This document shows, one piece after another, positions 63,899-64,000 of a stretch of DNA of 64,000 nt (positions within the stretch are counted from its first letter, which is position 1; every line of letters begins with the position of its first letter). This DNA is from Paradesulfitobacterium ferrireducens (GTDB taxonomy: Bacteria; Bacillota; Desulfitobacteriia; Desulfitobacteriales; Desulfitobacteriaceae), in the NCBI RefSeq assembly GCF_017310645.1, contig NZ_JAFLRH010000002.1:186001-250000 (forward strand), written 5' to 3'. The notes beneath the pieces are model-generated. The model searched no databases. It saw only the letters and a program-made list of their open reading frames with translations, and was not told where the DNA came from. The position numbers were made by a program, and so were the translations under genes.

Positions 63899-64000
63899 TT
63901 GCAAAGCTTTAATTATTACGAACCGGCAACTGTCTGGGAGGCGATAGGGCTCCTGGAAAGCCTTAAGGGCAACGTATTCTCCTTAGCCGGCGGGACGGAT
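63899..64000 (+). CDS. Molybdopterin dehydrogenase FAD-binding subunit (CoxM/XdhB-like), cut by window edge
   Basis: The TTG follows GGGAGGGG by ~5-7 bases. The first 34 residues (FNYYEPATVWEAIGLLESLK, then SLAGGTD at the edge) match the FAD-binding domain start of xanthine-dehydrogenase/CO-dehydrogenase family medium subunits; the AGGTD is the conserved flavin loop. The rest lies beyond the window. Confidence 0.78.
   Translation, partial: MQSFNYYEPATVWEAIGLLESLKGNVFSLAGGTD

Overview
The window looks like the chromosome of a strictly anaerobic, moderate-GC Firmicute of the Peptococcaceae/Desulfitobacteriaceae type (Desulfitobacterium- or Desulfosporosinus-like). The reasons are corrinoid-dependent methyl transfer, folate C1 enzymes of the acetyl-CoA pathway, several sigma-54 activators of PAS/CBS-AAA-Fis type, an aldehyde:ferredoxin-oxidoreductase-family enzyme, and strong Shine-Dalgarno sites with frequent GTG/TTG starts. 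This placement is inference from gene content.

Layout: 1-2.8 kb holds a PucR/CdaR-like regulator running off the left edge on the minus strand, a divergent MFS transporter and a remnant of an Rpn-type nuclease. 3.0-11.5 kb is a complete four-gene Wadjet anti-plasmid operon (JetABCD, DUF2397/DUF2398/SMC-like/DUF2399 type), followed by a decayed transposase fragment. 12.0-13.7 kb is a FolD-like/MetV/MetF operon behind a sigma-54 promoter. 13.8-19.2 kb has a soluble chemoreceptor-like protein and two CBS-PAS-PAS-AAA-HTH sigma-54 activators. 19.6-26.6 kb is a corrinoid methyltransferase operon (UroD-family methyltransferase I, corrinoid protein, methyl-THF methyltransferase II, DUF1638 protein, ferredoxin-type corrinoid activator, sodium:solute symporter), also behind a sigma-54 promoter. 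26.7-31.5 kb has two TauE/SafE exporters, a small Cys-rich protein, a beta-carbonic-anhydrase-like protein and a chemoreceptor.

31.9-45.1 kb is a large catabolic cluster behind a near-perfect sigma-54 promoter: a BamA/Oah-like crotonase with a C-terminal zinc ribbon, a CoA-transferase-like pair that lacks the catalytic Glu (as in IpdAB ring hydrolases), a benzoate-CoA-ligase-family enzyme, SDR, thiolase, adenine-deaminase-like amidohydrolase, zinc alcohol dehydrogenase, amidohydrolase, enoyl-CoA hydratase and acyl-CoA dehydrogenase. It is followed by a thioesterase and a LivJHMGF-type ABC importer (46.2-50.9 kb). 51.0-57.5 kb carries an FAD amine oxidoreductase, FadR-type regulator, ornithine-cyclodeaminase-family enzyme, EamA transporter, an AOR-family oxidoreductase and a MoaD/ThiS-like protein. 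The genes suggest uptake, CoA activation, beta-oxidation-like steps and hydrolytic opening of a cyclic acid, with O- or N-methyl groups passed to tetrahydrofolate and oxidised through MetF/FolD-type reactions.

57.6-61.6 kb is an accessory patch: an antitoxin with a frameshifted PIN toxin, a UPF0158 protein, and a radical SAM/SPASM enzyme translationally coupled to an unfamiliar acidic protein. 61.7-64 kb has a third sigma-54 activator and the start of a molybdopterin-dehydrogenase FAD subunit behind a fourth sigma-54 promoter.

Points most worth attention: two near-identical ~135-nt structured elements (42.3 and 54.0 kb) that look like stand-alone omega-RNA/HEARO-type or IS605-end elements; the radical SAM plus coupled protein pair; the ring-opening module with a Glu-less CoA-transferase fold; four sigma-54 promoters with nearby candidate activator sites; and a perfect 16-bp hairpin inside the MoaD-like coding sequence.
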